Positions 8,933-19,174 are shown, counted from the first letter of the stretch. The stretch is 64,000 nt of DNA from Streptococcus sp. oral taxon 431 (GCF_001553685.1 NZ_CP014264.1:1000001-1064000), one strand, 5' to 3'. A program made the numbers and translations. The notes: generated by a model from the letters alone, not told the origin.

Positions 8933-8977
8933 ATTATATCAAAAAGGTAGAATAAAATCATAGAAATGTGATATAAT
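8933..8977. promoter_or_regulatory. Divergent extended -10 promoters for pavA (minus) and ybeY (plus)
   Basis: Plus strand: TGATATAAT with -10 at 8972-8977. Minus strand: TGATATAAT with -10 at 8938-8933. Neither has a good -35 hexamer, so both rely on the extended -10. Confidence 0.6.
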
Positions 8978-9006
8978 AAAGCCAATTAAAGAGAATCGAG
9001 AAGCAC

Positions 9007-9504
9007 ATGTATATTGAAATGGTAGATGAAACTGGACAAGTTTCAAAAGAAATACTAGAACAAACACAGGAAATTTTAGAATTTGCTGCAAAAAAAATTG
9101 GAAAAGAAGACAAGGAAATGGCGGTCACATTTGTGACCAACGAACGAAGCCATGAACTCAATCTAGAGTTTCGTGATACCGATCGTCCAACAGATGTCAT
9201 CAGTCTTGAATATAAGCCGGAGTTAGAGATTGCCTTTGATGAGGAAGATCTGGAAAATGATCCCGACTTGGCAGATATGATGTCAGAATTTGATGCTTAT
9301 ATCGGTGAGCTTTTCATTTCCATTGATAAGGCTCATGAGCAAGCTGAGGAGTACGGTCATAGTTTTGAGCGTGAAATGGGCTTCTTGGCAGTGCACGGCT
9401 TTTTACACATTAACGGCTATGATCACTACACTCCCGAGGAAGAAGCGGAGATGTTCGGTTTACAAGAAGAAATTTTGACAGCCTATGGACTCACAAGACA
9501 ATAA
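9007..9504 (+). CDS. ybeY: Endoribonuclease YbeY / rRNA maturation factor
   Basis: 165 residues with the zinc-binding H-x3-H-x5-H motif [11 protein letters not shown] (H130, H134, H140) and the upstream [10 protein letters not shown] strand typical of UPF0054. YbeY is a metal-dependent endoribonuclease needed for 16S rRNA 3' end processing and 70S quality control. It is the first gene of the ybeY-dgkA-era run, overlaps dgkA by 20 bases, and starts after a GAGAAGCAC site. Fusion or truncation is not seen. Confidence 0.95.
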   Translation: MYIEMVDETGQVSKEILEQTQEILEFAAKKIGKEDKEMAVTFVTNERSHELNLEFRDTDRPTDVISLEYKPELEIAFDEEDLENDPDLADMMSEFDAYIGELFISIDKAHEQAEEYGHSFEREMGFLAVHGFLHINGYDHYTPEEEAEMFGLQEEILTAYGLTRQ

Positions 9505-9880
9505 ACGAAAATGGAAAAATCGTGACCTAATATCCAGTTTAGAATTTGCCATTACAGGGATTTTTACTGCGATTAAGGAAGAACGTAATATGAGAAAGCA
9601 TGCAGTGACAGCTCTAATAGTTGTCCTTGCAGGTTTTGTTTTTCAGGTGTCACGAATCGAATGGTTATTTCTGCTTTTGAGCATTTTCATGGTAGTAGCT
9701 TTTGAGATTATTAATTCAGCTATTGAAAATGTAGTAGATTTGGCTAGTCACTATCACTTTTCTATGTTGGCAAAGAAAGCTAAGGACATGGCAGCTGGTG
9801 CCGTGCTTGTAGTCTCACTTTTTGCCGCTTTGACAGGTGCGCTTATCTTTCTCCCGCGGATTTGGGACTTATTATTTTAA
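9485..9880 (+). CDS. dgkA: Diacylglycerol/undecaprenol kinase
   Basis: 131 residues, an integral membrane kinase with three predicted helices ([46 protein letters not shown]). The conserved segment [12 protein letters not shown] is the family signature. Gram-positive members phosphorylate undecaprenol, recycling the lipid carrier for wall synthesis and helping acid tolerance, as shown for S. mutans Dgk. The start lies inside ybeY (20-base overlap), which suggests translational coupling, and era begins 16 bases after the stop. Confidence 0.93.
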   Translation: MDSQDNKRKWKNRDLISSLEFAITGIFTAIKEERNMRKHAVTALIVVLAGFVFQVSRIEWLFLLLSIFMVVAFEIINSAIENVVDLASHYHFSMLAKKAKDMAAGAVLVVSLFAALTGALIFLPRIWDLLF

Positions 9881-9896
9881 ACAGTAAGAGGAAATT

Positions 9897-10796
9897 ATGA
9901 CATTTAAATCAGGCTTTGTAGCCATTTTAGGACGTCCCAATGTTGGGAAGTCAACTTTTTTGAATCACGTCATGGGGCAAAAGATTGCTATCATGAGTGA
10001 CAAGGCGCAGACAACGCGCAATAAAATCATGGGGATTTACACCACTGATAAGGAACAAATCGTCTTTATCGATACTCCTGGAATTCACAAGCCTAAGACA
10101 GCACTCGGAGATTTCATGGTGGAATCAGCCTACAGCACTCTTCGTGAAGTAGATACTGTTCTTTTTATGGTTCCTGCTGATGAACCACGTGGGAAGGGCG
10201 ACGATATGATTATCGAACGACTCAAGGCTGCTAAGGTTCCTGTAATTTTGGTGGTCAATAAGATTGACAAGGTTCACCCAGATCAACTCTTGGCTCAAAT
10301 TGATGATTTCCGTAATCAGATGGATTTCAAGGAAATTGTTCCTATTTCAGCCCTTCAGGGAAATAATGTTTCTCGTCTAGTCGATATTCTAAGTGAAAAT
10401 CTTGAGGAAGGTTTCCAATATTTCCCTGCGGATCAAATTACTGACCATCCAGAACGATTCTTGGTTTCTGAGATGATTCGTGAAAAGGTCTTGCACCTAA
10501 CTCGTGAAGAAATCCCACACTCAGTTGCAGTAGTGGTTGATTCTATGAAACGAGATGAGGAAACCGATAAAGTTCATATCCGAGCAACTATTATGGTTGA
10601 GCGTGATAGCCAAAAAGGGATTATCATTGGTAAAGGTGGTGCTATGCTCAAGAAAATTGGTACCATGGCTCGTAAAGATATCGAACTCATGCTAGGGGAC
10701 AAGGTCTTCCTAGAAACATGGGTCAAAGTCAAGAAAAATTGGCGCGATAAGAAATTAGATCTTGCTGATTTTGGTTACAACGAAAAAGAATATTAA
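9897..10796 (+). CDS. era: GTPase Era
   Basis: 299 residues. The N-terminal G domain has GRPNVGKS (12-19, P-loop), the switch region [16 protein letters not shown] (G3) and NKID (G4). The C-terminal KH RNA-binding domain contains [11 protein letters not shown] at about residue 245. Era binds the 3' end of 16S rRNA and acts in 30S maturation, consistent with co-transcription with ybeY. Ribosome binding site AAGAGGAAATT. Full length compared with the family (~300 aa). Confidence 0.97.
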   Translation: MTFKSGFVAILGRPNVGKSTFLNHVMGQKIAIMSDKAQTTRNKIMGIYTTDKEQIVFIDTPGIHKPKTALGDFMVESAYSTLREVDTVLFMVPADEPRGKGDDMIIERLKAAKVPVILVVNKIDKVHPDQLLAQIDDFRNQMDFKEIVPISALQGNNVSRLVDILSENLEEGFQYFPADQITDHPERFLVSEMIREKVLHLTREEIPHSVAVVVDSMKRDEETDKVHIRATIMVERDSQKGIIIGKGGAMLKKIGTMARKDIELMLGDKVFLETWVKVKKNWRDKKLDLADFGYNEKEY

Positions 10797-10844
10797 GAAG
10801 AGGTGGGCACTAGCCTGCTTCTTGTTTTTAGAGAAGGAGGAGTT

Positions 10845-11669
10845 ATGCCTGAATTACCTGAAGTCGAAACGGTTCGACGAGGTCTTGAAAAACTGATTTT
10901 AGGGAAGAAGATTGCTAGTCTTGATATTCGTTATCCTAAGATGATTAAGACAGATTTGGATCAGTTTCAGAAAGAATTACATGGTCAAGAGCTTCAATCG
11001 ATGGGGCGCCGTGGGAAATATTTACTTTTTTATCTAACAGATAAGGTCTTGATTTCGCATCTGCAAATGGAAGGCAAGTATTTTTATTACCCAGACCAAG
11101 TCCCTGAACGCAAGCATGCCCATGTTTTTATCCACTTTGAAGATGGTGGTACTTTAGTCTATGAGGATGTCCGTAAGTTTGGAACTATGGAGTTACTTGC
11201 TCCTGAACTCTTAGATGCTTACTTTGTATCTAAAAAGCTTGGACCAGAACCTACTGAACAGGATTTTGACTTAGAGATTTTTAGAGGTTTCTTGAAGAAA
11301 TCTAAAAAACCGATCAAATCGCATCTTCTCGACCAGACTTTGGTTGCTGGATTGGGGAATATCTACGTGGATGAAGTTCTCTGGAGGGCAAAGGTTCATC
11401 CAGCTAGTCCTTCTCAGAGTTTGACAAGAGCTGAAGCGACAGCTATTCATGAACAGACCATTGAAGTATTGGGGCAGGCGGTTGAAAAAGGCGGTTCAAC
11501 CATTCGTACCTATACCAATGCTTTTGGCGAGGATGGGACCATGCAGGACTTTCATCAGGTCTATGATAAGACTGGAGAGGCATGTTCTCGTTGTGGATCC
11601 ATCATCGAAAAAATTCAACTCGGTGGTCGTGGAACCCATTTTTGTCCAAAATGTCAAAGGAGAAAGTGA
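10845..11669 (+). CDS. mutM: Formamidopyrimidine-DNA glycosylase
   Basis: 274 residues from the ATG at 10845, which is directly preceded by GAAGGAGGAGTT and gives the invariant start [14 protein letters not shown]; the catalytic proline P2 and E3 must be N-terminal, so longer readings are excluded. H2TH region [17 protein letters not shown] and a C-terminal zinc finger (CSRCG ... CPKCQ) are present. It removes 8-oxoguanine and other oxidised purines. MutY, its partner in the GO system, is encoded at 45730. The stop overlaps the start of coaE by one base. Confidence 0.96.
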   Translation: MPELPEVETVRRGLEKLILGKKIASLDIRYPKMIKTDLDQFQKELHGQELQSMGRRGKYLLFYLTDKVLISHLQMEGKYFYYPDQVPERKHAHVFIHFEDGGTLVYEDVRKFGTMELLAPELLDAYFVSKKLGPEPTEQDFDLEIFRGFLKKSKKPIKSHLLDQTLVAGLGNIYVDEVLWRAKVHPASPSQSLTRAEATAIHEQTIEVLGQAVEKGGSTIRTYTNAFGEDGTMQDFHQVYDKTGEACSRCGSIIEKIQLGGRGTHFCPKCQRRK

Positions 11670-12274
11670 TGGGAAAAATAATCGGAATCACTGGTGGTAT
11701 TGCGTCAGGTAAGTCCACTGTCACAAATTTTCTAAGACAAAAAGGGTTTGAAGTGGTAGATGCGGATGCTCTTGTTCACCAACTTCAAAAACCTGGTGGT
11801 CGCCTTTATCAGATTTTAGTAGAGCATTTCGGTGAAAAAGTCCTTCTAGAAGATGGGGAACTGAATCGTCCATTACTTGCCAGTCTTATCTTTTCTAACT
11901 ATGAGGAGAGAGAATGGTCTAAACAGACTCAAGGACAAATCATCCGTGAAGAATTGGGCTCTTTGAGAGACAAGTTCGCTCAGACTGAGGACATATTTTT
12001 CATGGATATTCCATTGCTTTTTGAACAGGACTATGCTTCATGGTTCGATGAAACTTGGCTAGTTTATGTAAATCGTGATGTTCAATTGGAGCGATTAATG
12101 AACCGTGATCAGTTATCCCAAGAGTCAGCTAAAACTCGTTTAGCTTCACAGTGGCTCTTAGAAGAAAAGAAGAAATTTGCTACTTATATATTAGACAATA
12201 ATGGCAGTCGAGAGCAGCTTTTGAGTCAAGTAGTGACCTTACTTGAAGGAGGCGATGCCCATGCAAGAGATTAG
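11669..12274 (+). CDS. coaE: Dephospho-CoA kinase
   Basis: 201 residues beginning [17 protein letters not shown], with the P-loop GGIASGKS at 8-15. It performs the last step of coenzyme A synthesis, phosphorylating the 3'-OH of dephospho-CoA. The ATG overlaps the mutM stop (TGATG), with AAGGAGAAAG as the ribosome binding site inside mutM. Other family segments visible: VVDADALVHQL, FMDIPLLFE, and RDQLSQESAKTRLASQ. It overlaps the next gene slightly. Confidence 0.95.
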   Translation: MGKIIGITGGIASGKSTVTNFLRQKGFEVVDADALVHQLQKPGGRLYQILVEHFGEKVLLEDGELNRPLLASLIFSNYEEREWSKQTQGQIIREELGSLRDKFAQTEDIFFMDIPLLFEQDYASWFDETWLVYVNRDVQLERLMNRDQLSQESAKTRLASQWLLEEKKKFATYILDNNGSREQLLSQVVTLLEGGDAHARD

Positions 12275-13460
12275 TTGGAAGGATAATCTTCGTATTGCTT
12301 GGTTTGGTTGCTTTTTAACGGGAGCCAGCATTTCTCTTGTTGTTCCTTTCATGCCTATTTTTGTGGAACAGTTAGGAGTTAAAGGGGATCAAGTTGCCTT
12401 TTATTCAGGTTTAGCTATATCAGTCTCAGCCATTTCTGCAGCCTTTGTATCACCAATTTGGGGAATATTGGCAGACAAGTATGGTCGAAAACCTATGATG
12501 ATACGAGCAGGTCTAGCCATGACCATCACTATGGGTGGTCTGGCCTTTGTTCCAAATGTTTTCTGGCTCTTGTTCTTACGGTTTCTTAATGGAGTTTTTA
12601 CAGGATTTGTACCTAATGCGACAGCTTTAATTGCAAGTCAAGTTCCCAAAGATAGGTCGGGATACGCTCTAGGGACTTTATCAACTGGTGTTGTCGCTGG
12701 AACTTTGACCGGTCCGTTTGTAGGCGGCTTCATTGCTGAAATTTTTGGAATTCGAAATGTCTTTTTATTGGTTGGTAGTTTCCTGTTCTTGGCAGCTATC
12801 TTAACCATTCTTTTTATCAAAGAAAACTTTCAACCATTGCCAAAAGAAAAAGCACTGCCTACAAAAGCGCTCTTTACTTCTGTTAAATACCCTTTTCTCC
12901 TGATAAATCTATTTCTAACTAGCTTTGTGATTCAATTTGCTGCCCAATCTATTGGTCCCATCCTTGCCCTCTATGTACGAGATTTGGGACAGAAAGAGAA
13001 TCTTCTCTTTGTCTCTGGTTTGATTGTATCCAGCATGGGATTTTCAAGTATGATGAGCGCAGGCATCATGGGTAAATTAGGTGATAAAGTGGGCAATCAT
13101 CGACTACTTGTCGTAGCTCAGGTATATTCAGTTTTCATATATCTATTATGTGCAAATGCGACTAGCCCATTCCAATTAGGCTTCTATCGTTTTCTATTTG
13201 GTCTGGGGACGGGAGCTCTGATACCTGGTGTCAATGCTCTTCTAAGCAAAATGACCCCTAAAGTTGGCATTTCAAGGGTATTTGCCTTTAATCAAGTCTT
13301 TTTTTATCTAGGAGGAGTGATAGGTCCCTTAGCAGGATCAGCAGTAGCGGGACAATTTGGCTATCACTCAGTATTTTATGCAACAGCTCTTTGTGTAGCT
13401 ATCAGTTGTTTATTTAACCTTATCCAATTTAAAACATTATTAAAAGTGAAGGAAATCTAG
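12261..13460 (+). CDS. pmrA: MFS multidrug efflux transporter PmrA
   Basis: 399 residues, the same length as pneumococcal PmrA as I recall. Twelve predicted transmembrane helices, with the MFS signature [13 protein letters not shown] between helices 2 and 3 and an antiporter-like motif [14 protein letters not shown] in helix 5. It is expected to export fluoroquinolones and dyes by proton antiport. The ATG at 12261 is eight bases after AGGAGG; an ATG at 12255 is too close to that site. It starts within the end of coaE and its stop overlaps the rpmG GTG start by one base, so it is embedded in a housekeeping operon. Confidence 0.92.
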
Positions 13461-13609
13461 TGCGAGTAAAAATCAATCTCAAATGCTCCTCTTGTGGCAG
13501 CATCAATTATCTAACCAGTAAGAACTCCAAAACCCATCCAGACAAGATTGAGGTCTTAAAGTATTGCCCAAAAGAAAGAAAAGTGACTCTACATCTTGAA
13601 TCTAAGTAG
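13460..13609 (+). CDS. rpmG: 50S ribosomal protein L33
   Basis: 49 residues, [17 protein letters not shown] and so on, with the L33 zinc ribbon reduced to one clear CSSC pair and a later single cysteine (KYCPKE). The GTG start overlaps the pmrA stop (TAGTG), so translation is probably coupled. The usual L33 zinc ribbon has two CxxC pairs; here the second pair is a single cysteine, which suggests a zinc-independent variant, and other rpmG paralogues probably exist elsewhere. Too short for simple ORF calling but clear from its sequence. Confidence 0.88.
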
Positions 13610-13648
13610 AAATTATGGTAGAATAATAGGGATTTTAAGGAGTTTGAT

Positions 13649-13882
13649 ATGTATAACCTATTATTAACCATTCTATTAGTATTATCTGTTGTGATTGTGA
13701 TTGCAATTTTCATGCAACCAACTAAAAACCAATCTAGCAATGTATTTGATGCCAGTGCAGGTGATTTGTTTGAGCGTAGCAAAGCGCGCGGTTTTGAAGC
13801 TGTGATGCAACGTTTGACAGGAATTTTAGTCTTTTTCTGGCTAGCCATTGCCTTAGCATTGACGGTATTATCAAGTAGATAA
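13649..13882 (+). CDS. secG: Preprotein translocase subunit SecG
   Basis: 77 residues with two transmembrane helices (LLLTILLVLSVVIVIAIFMQ and LTGILVFFWLAIALALTVL) and a short cytoplasmic loop containing SSNVFDASAGDLFE. SecG is the small accessory subunit of the SecYEG channel. Start follows AAGGAGTTTGAT. It is the last gene before a terminator and a BOX element; rnr follows. Confidence 0.92.
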   Translation: MYNLLLTILLVLSVVIVIAIFMQPTKNQSSNVFDASAGDLFERSKARGFEAVMQRLTGILVFFWLAIALALTVLSSR

Positions 13883-13889
13883 GAAAATA

Positions 13890-13925
13890 ATGGGCGGGAC
13901 TAGGTCTTTGCCTATTTTTATTTTT
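13890..13925 (+). terminator. Terminator after secG
   Basis: Stem ATGGGCGGGAC / GTCTTTGCCTAT with a TAG loop, two G-U pairs and one bulged T, followed by TTTTATTTTT. The GGGCGGGAC form is common in streptococci. Confidence 0.72.
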
Positions 13926-14041
13926 ATACTCTTCAGAAATCTCTTCAAACCACGTCAGCTTTCATCTGCAACCTCAAAACGGTGTTTTGAGCAACCTGCG
14001 CCTAGCTTTCTAGTTTGCTCTTTGATTTTTATTGAGTATTA
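13925..14041 (+). repeat. BOX-type repeat with partial boxA, partial boxB and boxC
   Basis: About 117 bases from TATACTCTTC to GAGTATTA. It contains boxA start (AAACCACGTCAGC), a boxB-like internal stem (CTCAAAACGGTGTTTTGAG) and boxC (CAACCTGCGCCTAGC, TTTGCTCTTTGATT). It sits between the secG terminator and rnr, within the rnr leader region. Confidence 0.85.
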
Positions 14042-14098
14042 AATGATGTTTGAGAAGGTTTTACAGCAAAAGGAATTTAAAAAATCTAGAAAGAAAAC

Positions 14099-16441
14099 AT
14101 GAAAGATAGAATAAAAGAATATATACAAGAAAAGGGACGAGTCACAGTCAATGACTTGGCTCAAGCTCTCGGAAAGGATGGTTCAAAGGACTTCCGTGAG
14201 TTAATCAAAACTCTTTCCTTGATGGAACGTAAGCACCAGATTCGCTTTGAAGAAGATGGTAGTTTAACCCTAGAACAGAAGAAAAAACATGAGATTACCC
14301 TGAAAGGAATTTTCCATGCGCATAAAAATGGGTTCGGTTTTGTAAGTCTTGAAGGCGAAGAAGACGATCTTTTTGTTGGGAAAAGTGATGTTAACTATGC
14401 CATTGATGGCGATACTGTTGAAGTTGTCATTAAGAAAGTTGCTGACCGTAACAAAGGAACTGCTGCAGAAGCAAAGATTATCGACATCCTAGAGCACAGT
14501 CTAACGACAGTTGTTGGGCAAATCGTTCTTGATGAGGAAAAACCCAAGTATGCAGGTTACATCCGTTCAAAAAATCAAAAGATTAGTCAACCAATCTACG
14601 TTAAAAAGCCAGCTATTCAATTAGAAGGTACAGAAGTTCTCAAGGTCTTTATTGATAAGTACCCAAGTAAGAAACACGATTTCTTTGTCGCTAGTGTCCT
14701 AGATGTTGTTGGACATTCTACAGATGCAGGGATTGATGTCCTCGAGGTCTTGGAGTCAATGGACATTGTATCTGAGTTTCCAGAGGCTGTTCTTAAAGAA
14801 GCAGAAAATGTGCCAGATGCTCCATCAGAGAAGGATCTGGAAGATCGTCTGGACTTAAGAGATGAAATTACCTTTACCATTGATGGAGCGGATGCAAAAG
14901 ATTTGGATGACGCTGTTCATATAAAACCATTGAAAAATGGAAATATCGAACTAGGTGTTCACATCGCAGATGTTTCTTACTACGTAACTGAGGGATCTGC
15001 CCTTGATAAGGAAGCTCTCAATCGTGCGACCTCTGTATATGTGACAGACCGTGTAGTTCCAATGCTACCAGAACGCCTTTCAAATGGTATCTGTTCCCTT
15101 AATCCTCAAGTAGACCGCTTGACTCAGTCTGCGATTATGGAAATTAATAAGCAGGGTCGTGTTGTGAATTATACGATTACGCAGACCGTTATCAAAACAA
15201 GTTTCCGTATGACCTATAGTGATGTCAATGACATCCTAGCAGGTGATGAGGAGAAGAGGAAAGAGTTCAAGAAAATTGTCCCAAGCATCGAACTTATGGC
15301 TAAGCTTCATGAAATCTTGGAAGGTATGCGGATTAAACGTGGAGCTTTAAATTTTGATACCAATGAAGCTAAGATTTTAGTAGATAAAAAAGGGAAGCCA
15401 GTTGATATTGTTCTTCGTCAGCGTGGTGTTGCTGAACGTATGATTGAGTCCTTTATGCTGATTGCCAATGAAACAGTTGCGGAACACTTTAGCAAGCTTG
15501 ATTTACCTTTTATCTATCGTATTCATGAGGAACCTAAAGCTGAAAAAGTTCAGAAGTTTATTGATTACGCTTCAAGTTTTGGATTACGTATTTATGGTAC
15601 TGCCAGTGAGATAAGCCAGGAAGCTCTCCAAGATATCATGCGTGCTGTTGAAGGAGAGCCTTATGCAGATGTATTGTCCATGATGCTTCTCCGTTCGATG
15701 CAACAAGCTCGTTATTCTGAGCATAATCATGGTCACTATGGCCTAGCCGCGGACTATTACACTCACTTTACTAGTCCGATTCGCCGTTATCCTGACCTTC
15801 TTGTTCACCGTATGATTCGTGACTATGGACGTTCTAAGGAAGTGGCGGAGCATTTTGAACAGGTCATTCCAGAGATTGCGACTCAATCTTCAAACCGTGA
15901 GCGCTGTGCCATCGAGGCAGAGCGTGAAGTCGAAGCTATGAAAAAAGCTGAATACATGGAAGAGTATGTTGGTGAAGAGTACGATGCAGTTGTTTCAAGT
16001 ATTGTTAAATTTGGTCTTTTTGTTGAATTGCCAAATACAGTTGAAGGCTTGATTCACATTACCAATCTACCTGAGTTCTACCATTTCAATGAACGTGATT
16101 TAACCCTTCGTGGGGAGAAATCAGGAATTACTTTCCGAGTGGGACAGCAGATCCGTATTCGTGTCGAAAGAGCAGATAAGATGACTGGTGAGATTGATTT
16201 CTCCTTTATTCCAAGCGAATTTGATGTCATTGAGAAAGGTTTGAAACAGTCTGGTCGTAAGGATAGAAGTCGTCGTTCAGATAAGAAAGAAGACAAGAGA
16301 AAAGCTAGTCGCTCAAGTGATAAGCGCAAGCATTCTCCAAAAGATAAAAAGAAAAAGAGCAAGAAACCTTTTTATAAGGAAGTAGCAAAGAAAGGAGCTA
16401 AGCATGGCAAAGGGCGAGGGAAAGGTCGTCGCGCAAAATAA
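14099..16441 (+). CDS. rnr: Ribonuclease R
   Basis: 780 residues. Order: N-terminal helix-turn-helix-like domain (1-65), cold-shock OB folds (70-220), the RNB catalytic domain with [10 protein letters not shown] (262-271, four metal-binding aspartates), a S1 domain (~625-710) and a Lys/Arg/Ser-rich tail. RNase R is a 3'-5' exoribonuclease that degrades structured RNA and, with SmpB-tmRNA, mRNAs on stalled ribosomes. Its tail coding overlaps smpB by 38 bases, linking the two trans-translation partners. Start ATG preceded by AGAAAGAAAAC. Confidence 0.96.
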   Translation: MKDRIKEYIQEKGRVTVNDLAQALGKDGSKDFRELIKTLSLMERKHQIRFEEDGSLTLEQKKKHEITLKGIFHAHKNGFGFVSLEGEEDDLFVGKSDVNYAIDGDTVEVVIKKVADRNKGTAAEAKIIDILEHSLTTVVGQIVLDEEKPKYAGYIRSKNQKISQPIYVKKPAIQLEGTEVLKVFIDKYPSKKHDFFVASVLDVVGHSTDAGIDVLEVLESMDIVSEFPEAVLKEAENVPDAPSEKDLEDRLDLRDEITFTIDGADAKDLDDAVHIKPLKNGNIELGVHIADVSYYVTEGSALDKEALNRATSVYVTDRVVPMLPERLSNGICSLNPQVDRLTQSAIMEINKQGRVVNYTITQTVIKTSFRMTYSDVNDILAGDEEKRKEFKKIVPSIELMAKLHEILEGMRIKRGALNFDTNEAKILVDKKGKPVDIVLRQRGVAERMIESFMLIANETVAEHFSKLDLPFIYRIHEEPKAEKVQKFIDYASSFGLRIYGTASEISQEALQDIMRAVEGEPYADVLSMMLLRSMQQARYSEHNHGHYGLAADYYTHFTSPIRRYPDLLVHRMIRDYGRSKEVAEHFEQVIPEIATQSSNRERCAIEAEREVEAMKKAEYMEEYVGEEYDAVVSSIVKFGLFVELPNTVEGLIHITNLPEFYHFNERDLTLRGEKSGITFRVGQQIRIRVERADKMTGEIDFSFIPSEFDVIEKGLKQSGRKDRSRRSDKKEDKRKASRSSDKRKHSPKDKKKKSKKPFYKEVAKKGAKHGKGRGKGRRAK

Positions 16442-16871
16442 AAAGGCGCACCACGACTATACAATCGTTGATACGCTAGAAGCAGGAATGGTCCTGACAG
16501 GAACTGAAATCAAGAGTGTTCGAGCAGCCCGCATCAATCTGAAAGATGGGTTTGCCCAGGTTAAGAATGGGGAAGTTTGGCTGAGCAATGTCCATATCGC
16601 TCCTTATGAAGAGGGCAATATCTGGAACCAGGAGCCAGAACGCCGTCGTAAACTTCTCCTTCATAAAAAACAAATCCAGAAATTAGAGCAAGAAACCAAA
16701 GGGACAGGGATGACCTTGGTTCCTCTTAAAGTTTATATCAAAGATGGCTATGCCAAGTTACTTTTAGGACTTGCTAAAGGGAAGCACGATTACGATAAAC
16801 GTGAGTCTATCAAACGGCGCGAGCAAGATCGCGATATTGCGCGTGTTATGAAAGCTGTTAACCACCGATAG
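16404..16871 (+). CDS. smpB: SsrA-binding protein SmpB
   Basis: 155 residues with the oligonucleotide-binding fold motifs [32 protein letters not shown] and LLLHKKQI and the basic C-terminal tail ([12 protein letters not shown]). It binds tmRNA and delivers it to stalled ribosomes. The start AAAGGAGCTAAGCATG is inside rnr (38-base overlap), so the two genes should be co-transcribed and perhaps translationally coupled. Full length for the family. Confidence 0.97.
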   Translation: MAKGEGKVVAQNKKAHHDYTIVDTLEAGMVLTGTEIKSVRAARINLKDGFAQVKNGEVWLSNVHIAPYEEGNIWNQEPERRRKLLLHKKQIQKLEQETKGTGMTLVPLKVYIKDGYAKLLLGLAKGKHDYDKRESIKRREQDRDIARVMKAVNHR

Positions 16872-16885
16872 AAAGAGTGAAGAAT

Positions 16886-17746
16886 ATGGAAAAACTAGTT
16901 GCCTACAAACGCATGCCTGTCTGGAATAAAGACACCATGCCAGAAGCTGTTCAAAGAAAACACAATACTAAGGTTGGAACCTGGGGCAAAATCACTGTAT
17001 TAAAAGGAACCCTTAAATTTATTGAATTAACTGAAGAGGGAGAAATTATAGCTGAGCACCTCTTTGAAGCGGGTGCCAATAATCCCATGGCTCAGCCTCA
17101 AGCCTGGCACCGTGTAGAAGCTGCTACAGATGATGTAGAATGGTACTTGGAATTTTATTGTAAACCTGAGGATTATTTCCCTAAGAAATACAGTACTAAT
17201 CCAGTCCATTCGGAAGTCTTAGAAGCTATGCAGACGGTAAAACCGTGTAAGGCACTAGATTTGGGTTGTGGTCAAGGAAGAAATGCACTCTTTCTCGCTC
17301 AACATGGATTTGATGTCACAGCAGTGGACCAAAATGAGCTGTCCCTTGAAATGTTACAAAGCATCGTGGAGCAAGAAGACTTAGAAATGCCTGTAGGTCT
17401 CTACGATATCAATTCAGCTAGCATAGGCCAAACTTACGATTTTATCGTTTCATCGGTTGTGCTCATGTTTTTACAAGCAGAACGTATTCCTGCTATTATC
17501 CGAAACATGCAGGAACAAACCTCTATTGGTGGCTACAATTTGATTGTTTGTGCCATGGATACGGAAGATTATCCATGTTCAGTTAATTTTCCCTTTACCT
17601 TTAAAGAGGGGGAATTAGCAAATTACTACCAGGACTGGGAATTGATCAAGTACAATGAAAATCCTGGTCATTTGCACCGTCGTGATGAAAATGGCAATCG
17701 AATCCAACTACGCTTTGCAACAATGTTGGCTAAAAAGATAAAATAA
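16886..17746 (+). CDS. tehB: TehB-type SAM-dependent methyltransferase (tellurite resistance family)
   Basis: 286 residues from ATG 16886; a GTG nine bases upstream is in frame but overlaps the GAAAGAGTGAAGA ribosome binding region. The N-terminal ~90 residues are the cupin-like DUF1971 domain (MPVWNKDTMPEAVQ, HRVEAATDDVEWYLEFYC) and the rest a class I methyltransferase with motif I ALDLGCGQGRNALFL near residue 125. Homologues methylate tellurite and related oxyanions, but the physiological substrate in streptococci is unclear. It lies 14 bases after smpB and is followed by a terminator. Confidence 0.9.
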   Translation: MEKLVAYKRMPVWNKDTMPEAVQRKHNTKVGTWGKITVLKGTLKFIELTEEGEIIAEHLFEAGANNPMAQPQAWHRVEAATDDVEWYLEFYCKPEDYFPKKYSTNPVHSEVLEAMQTVKPCKALDLGCGQGRNALFLAQHGFDVTAVDQNELSLEMLQSIVEQEDLEMPVGLYDINSASIGQTYDFIVSSVVLMFLQAERIPAIIRNMQEQTSIGGYNLIVCAMDTEDYPCSVNFPFTFKEGELANYYQDWELIKYNENPGHLHRRDENGNRIQLRFATMLAKKIK

Positions 17747-17752
17747 AATCTT

Positions 17753-17792
17753 AAAACGAATAGAAAAGCTATCAATTTCTATTCGTTTTTTT
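17753..17792 (+). terminator. Terminator after tehB
   Basis: Perfect 14-bp stem AAAACGAATAGAAA / TTTCTATTCGTTTT with a 9-base loop followed by further T residues. Confidence 0.92.
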
Positions 17793-17826
17793 TATATAAT
17801 GACTTGAGGACCAATCAACTGAATTA

Positions 17827-17835
17827 TGCTATACT
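17827..17835 (+). promoter_or_regulatory. Extended -10 promoter of the DUF1887 nuclease gene
   Basis: TGCTATACT with -10 hexamer at 17830-17835; TTGAGG lies 20 bases upstream, a poor -35 spacing. It would leave a 5' UTR of about 110 bases. Confidence 0.5.
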
Positions 17836-17949
17836 AGATGTGTAGAAAATGCTAAAGACAATCTCTTAACCCATATTTCTATGAAGTTTACAATAAGAAA
17901 TTTTAAATTTTCCATACTACTAATAAGTCTTTAATAGGGAGGTAGCGAC

Positions 17950-19098
17950 ATGCCAAGTCTTTTAGTCGAACTTTTTGATCATCACACTATCGAGAAAAAT
18001 GTTTATCAGACTTTTATTTGTGATTGTGACGAGGTTCTATTTCTCTCCTTGAAAAAAATTACAGAAGAAGAAAGGTTGTCCTTGAAGCATTTTTTGCTGG
18101 ATCAAGTTTCCCATGTAAAACAAGTGCATTTTCGGCAAATAAGTCTAGATAAGATTACGGATGATTTGAATCTTTTCTTGACTAATTATGATTCAGTGAC
18201 TTTAGATGTTTTTGGAGGAGATTCGATATTAGCTATTTTCCTTTATCAGTATGGTTTGGAAAAGCAATTACCGATTGTTGCAATTGATATTGAGCAAGGA
18301 AAACAATTCAAATGGAAGATGGGGAAGGTGGAAAAGGAAGAGTTGGTAATTCCTGATCTGACCATTGAACAGTTGATGGCCTTACGGGGTGGTAAACTCA
18401 TCAAATCGAAACAACCTAAATATAGTCCGAAACAAATGATTACCATCAAAAAACTAGCCAACTATGCAATTTTAAACCCAGAGCAATGGTATCAGATTAC
18501 TCAATTCTTTGCATTAGCTAAAACAATTGAATTTCATGCTGAAACAGTAAAAGTTTTGGAAAGTAACGGAAAAAGGTACTCTTATCCAGAATCAATGATT
18601 CCTCTACTAACAGAAGCTAACTTGATTCATATTGATGAGGAAAGTTCCGAACATATTCGTTACACTTTTTCTAGCTCTGAGGCACAATTGCTCTGTCGCA
18701 CTAAAGGTCATATTTTAGAATTATATCTCTATCTTTTAGCGATAGAGTCAGAGTATTTTGATGAATGTATGATAGGGGCAGAAATTGACTGGAATGGTAT
18801 TTTTCCTGAAATTGATAATGTACAAAATGAAATTGATGTTGTCCTCCGTAAAGGTCAATCCATTATTTTTATATCTTGTAAAATGACAGACTTGTCTGTA
18901 GAAGCTATTAATGAACTAGAGGTATATGCCAATCATTTTGCTGGTGAAACTTGTTTGAAATTAATTGTTTGCTCTGGAAAAATCAATCCCGTATATAACC
19001 ATCGCTGTCAAGAGTACGGTGTGTTGGTGATTAAACAAGATCAAATTTCAAATCTGATTCCCATGTTACAAAAACATATCAAAAAGCATAAAATATGA
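17950..19098 (+). CDS. DUF1887 / Card1-like CARF-nuclease, orphan
   Basis: 382 residues, close to the ~385 of known DUF1887 proteins. Residues ~1-150 fit a CARF-like Rossmann domain, but where family members carry a TGGTK-type ligand loop this protein has TLDVFGGDSILAIFLYQ. Residues ~250-360 fit the PD-(D/E)xK nuclease: TKGHILELYLYLLAIE, NEIDVVLRKGQSIIFISCK, then EVYANHFAGE. The acidic residue usually two before the Lys appears to be Ser (ISCK). Card1/Can2 relatives cut DNA or RNA when cyclic tetra-adenylate from type III CRISPR binds. No CRISPR array or cas gene is in this window, so it may be a stand-alone defence or stress nuclease, or use another ligand. RBS AGGGAGGTAGCGAC. It sits between tehB and coiA as a single-gene unit. 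Confidence 0.75.
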   Translation: MPSLLVELFDHHTIEKNVYQTFICDCDEVLFLSLKKITEEERLSLKHFLLDQVSHVKQVHFRQISLDKITDDLNLFLTNYDSVTLDVFGGDSILAIFLYQYGLEKQLPIVAIDIEQGKQFKWKMGKVEKEELVIPDLTIEQLMALRGGKLIKSKQPKYSPKQMITIKKLANYAILNPEQWYQITQFFALAKTIEFHAETVKVLESNGKRYSYPESMIPLLTEANLIHIDEESSEHIRYTFSSSEAQLLCRTKGHILELYLYLLAIESEYFDECMIGAEIDWNGIFPEIDNVQNEIDVVLRKGQSIIFISCKMTDLSVEAINELEVYANHFAGETCLKLIVCSGKINPVYNHRCQEYGVLVIKQDQISNLIPMLQKHIKKHKI

Positions 19099-19132
19099 GC
19101 TGGATTAAAGGATTATTCTAAAAATATAATGG

Positions 19133-19160
19133 AAAGGCTGGTTTTCTCAGCCTTTTTCTT
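19133..19160 (+). terminator. Terminator between the DUF1887 gene and coiA
   Basis: Stem AAAGGCTG / CAGCCTTT with a 7-base loop and a TTCTT tail; it isolates coiA from upstream transcription. Confidence 0.75.
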
Positions 19161-19166
19161 ATCCTT

Positions 19167-19174
19167 TTCGAATA
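19167..19174 (+). promoter_or_regulatory. Candidate com-box (SigX/ComX site) of coiA
   Basis: TTCGAATA matches the late-competence consensus TACGAATA at seven of eight positions. It lies 20 bases before the coiA start codon and just after the upstream terminator, as expected for a SigX-driven gene. Confidence 0.6.

Noticed and set aside
13925..14041. Possible second RUP or SPRITE element
   Set aside because: The boxA and boxC cores identify it as a BOX element; no RUP-specific ends are seen.
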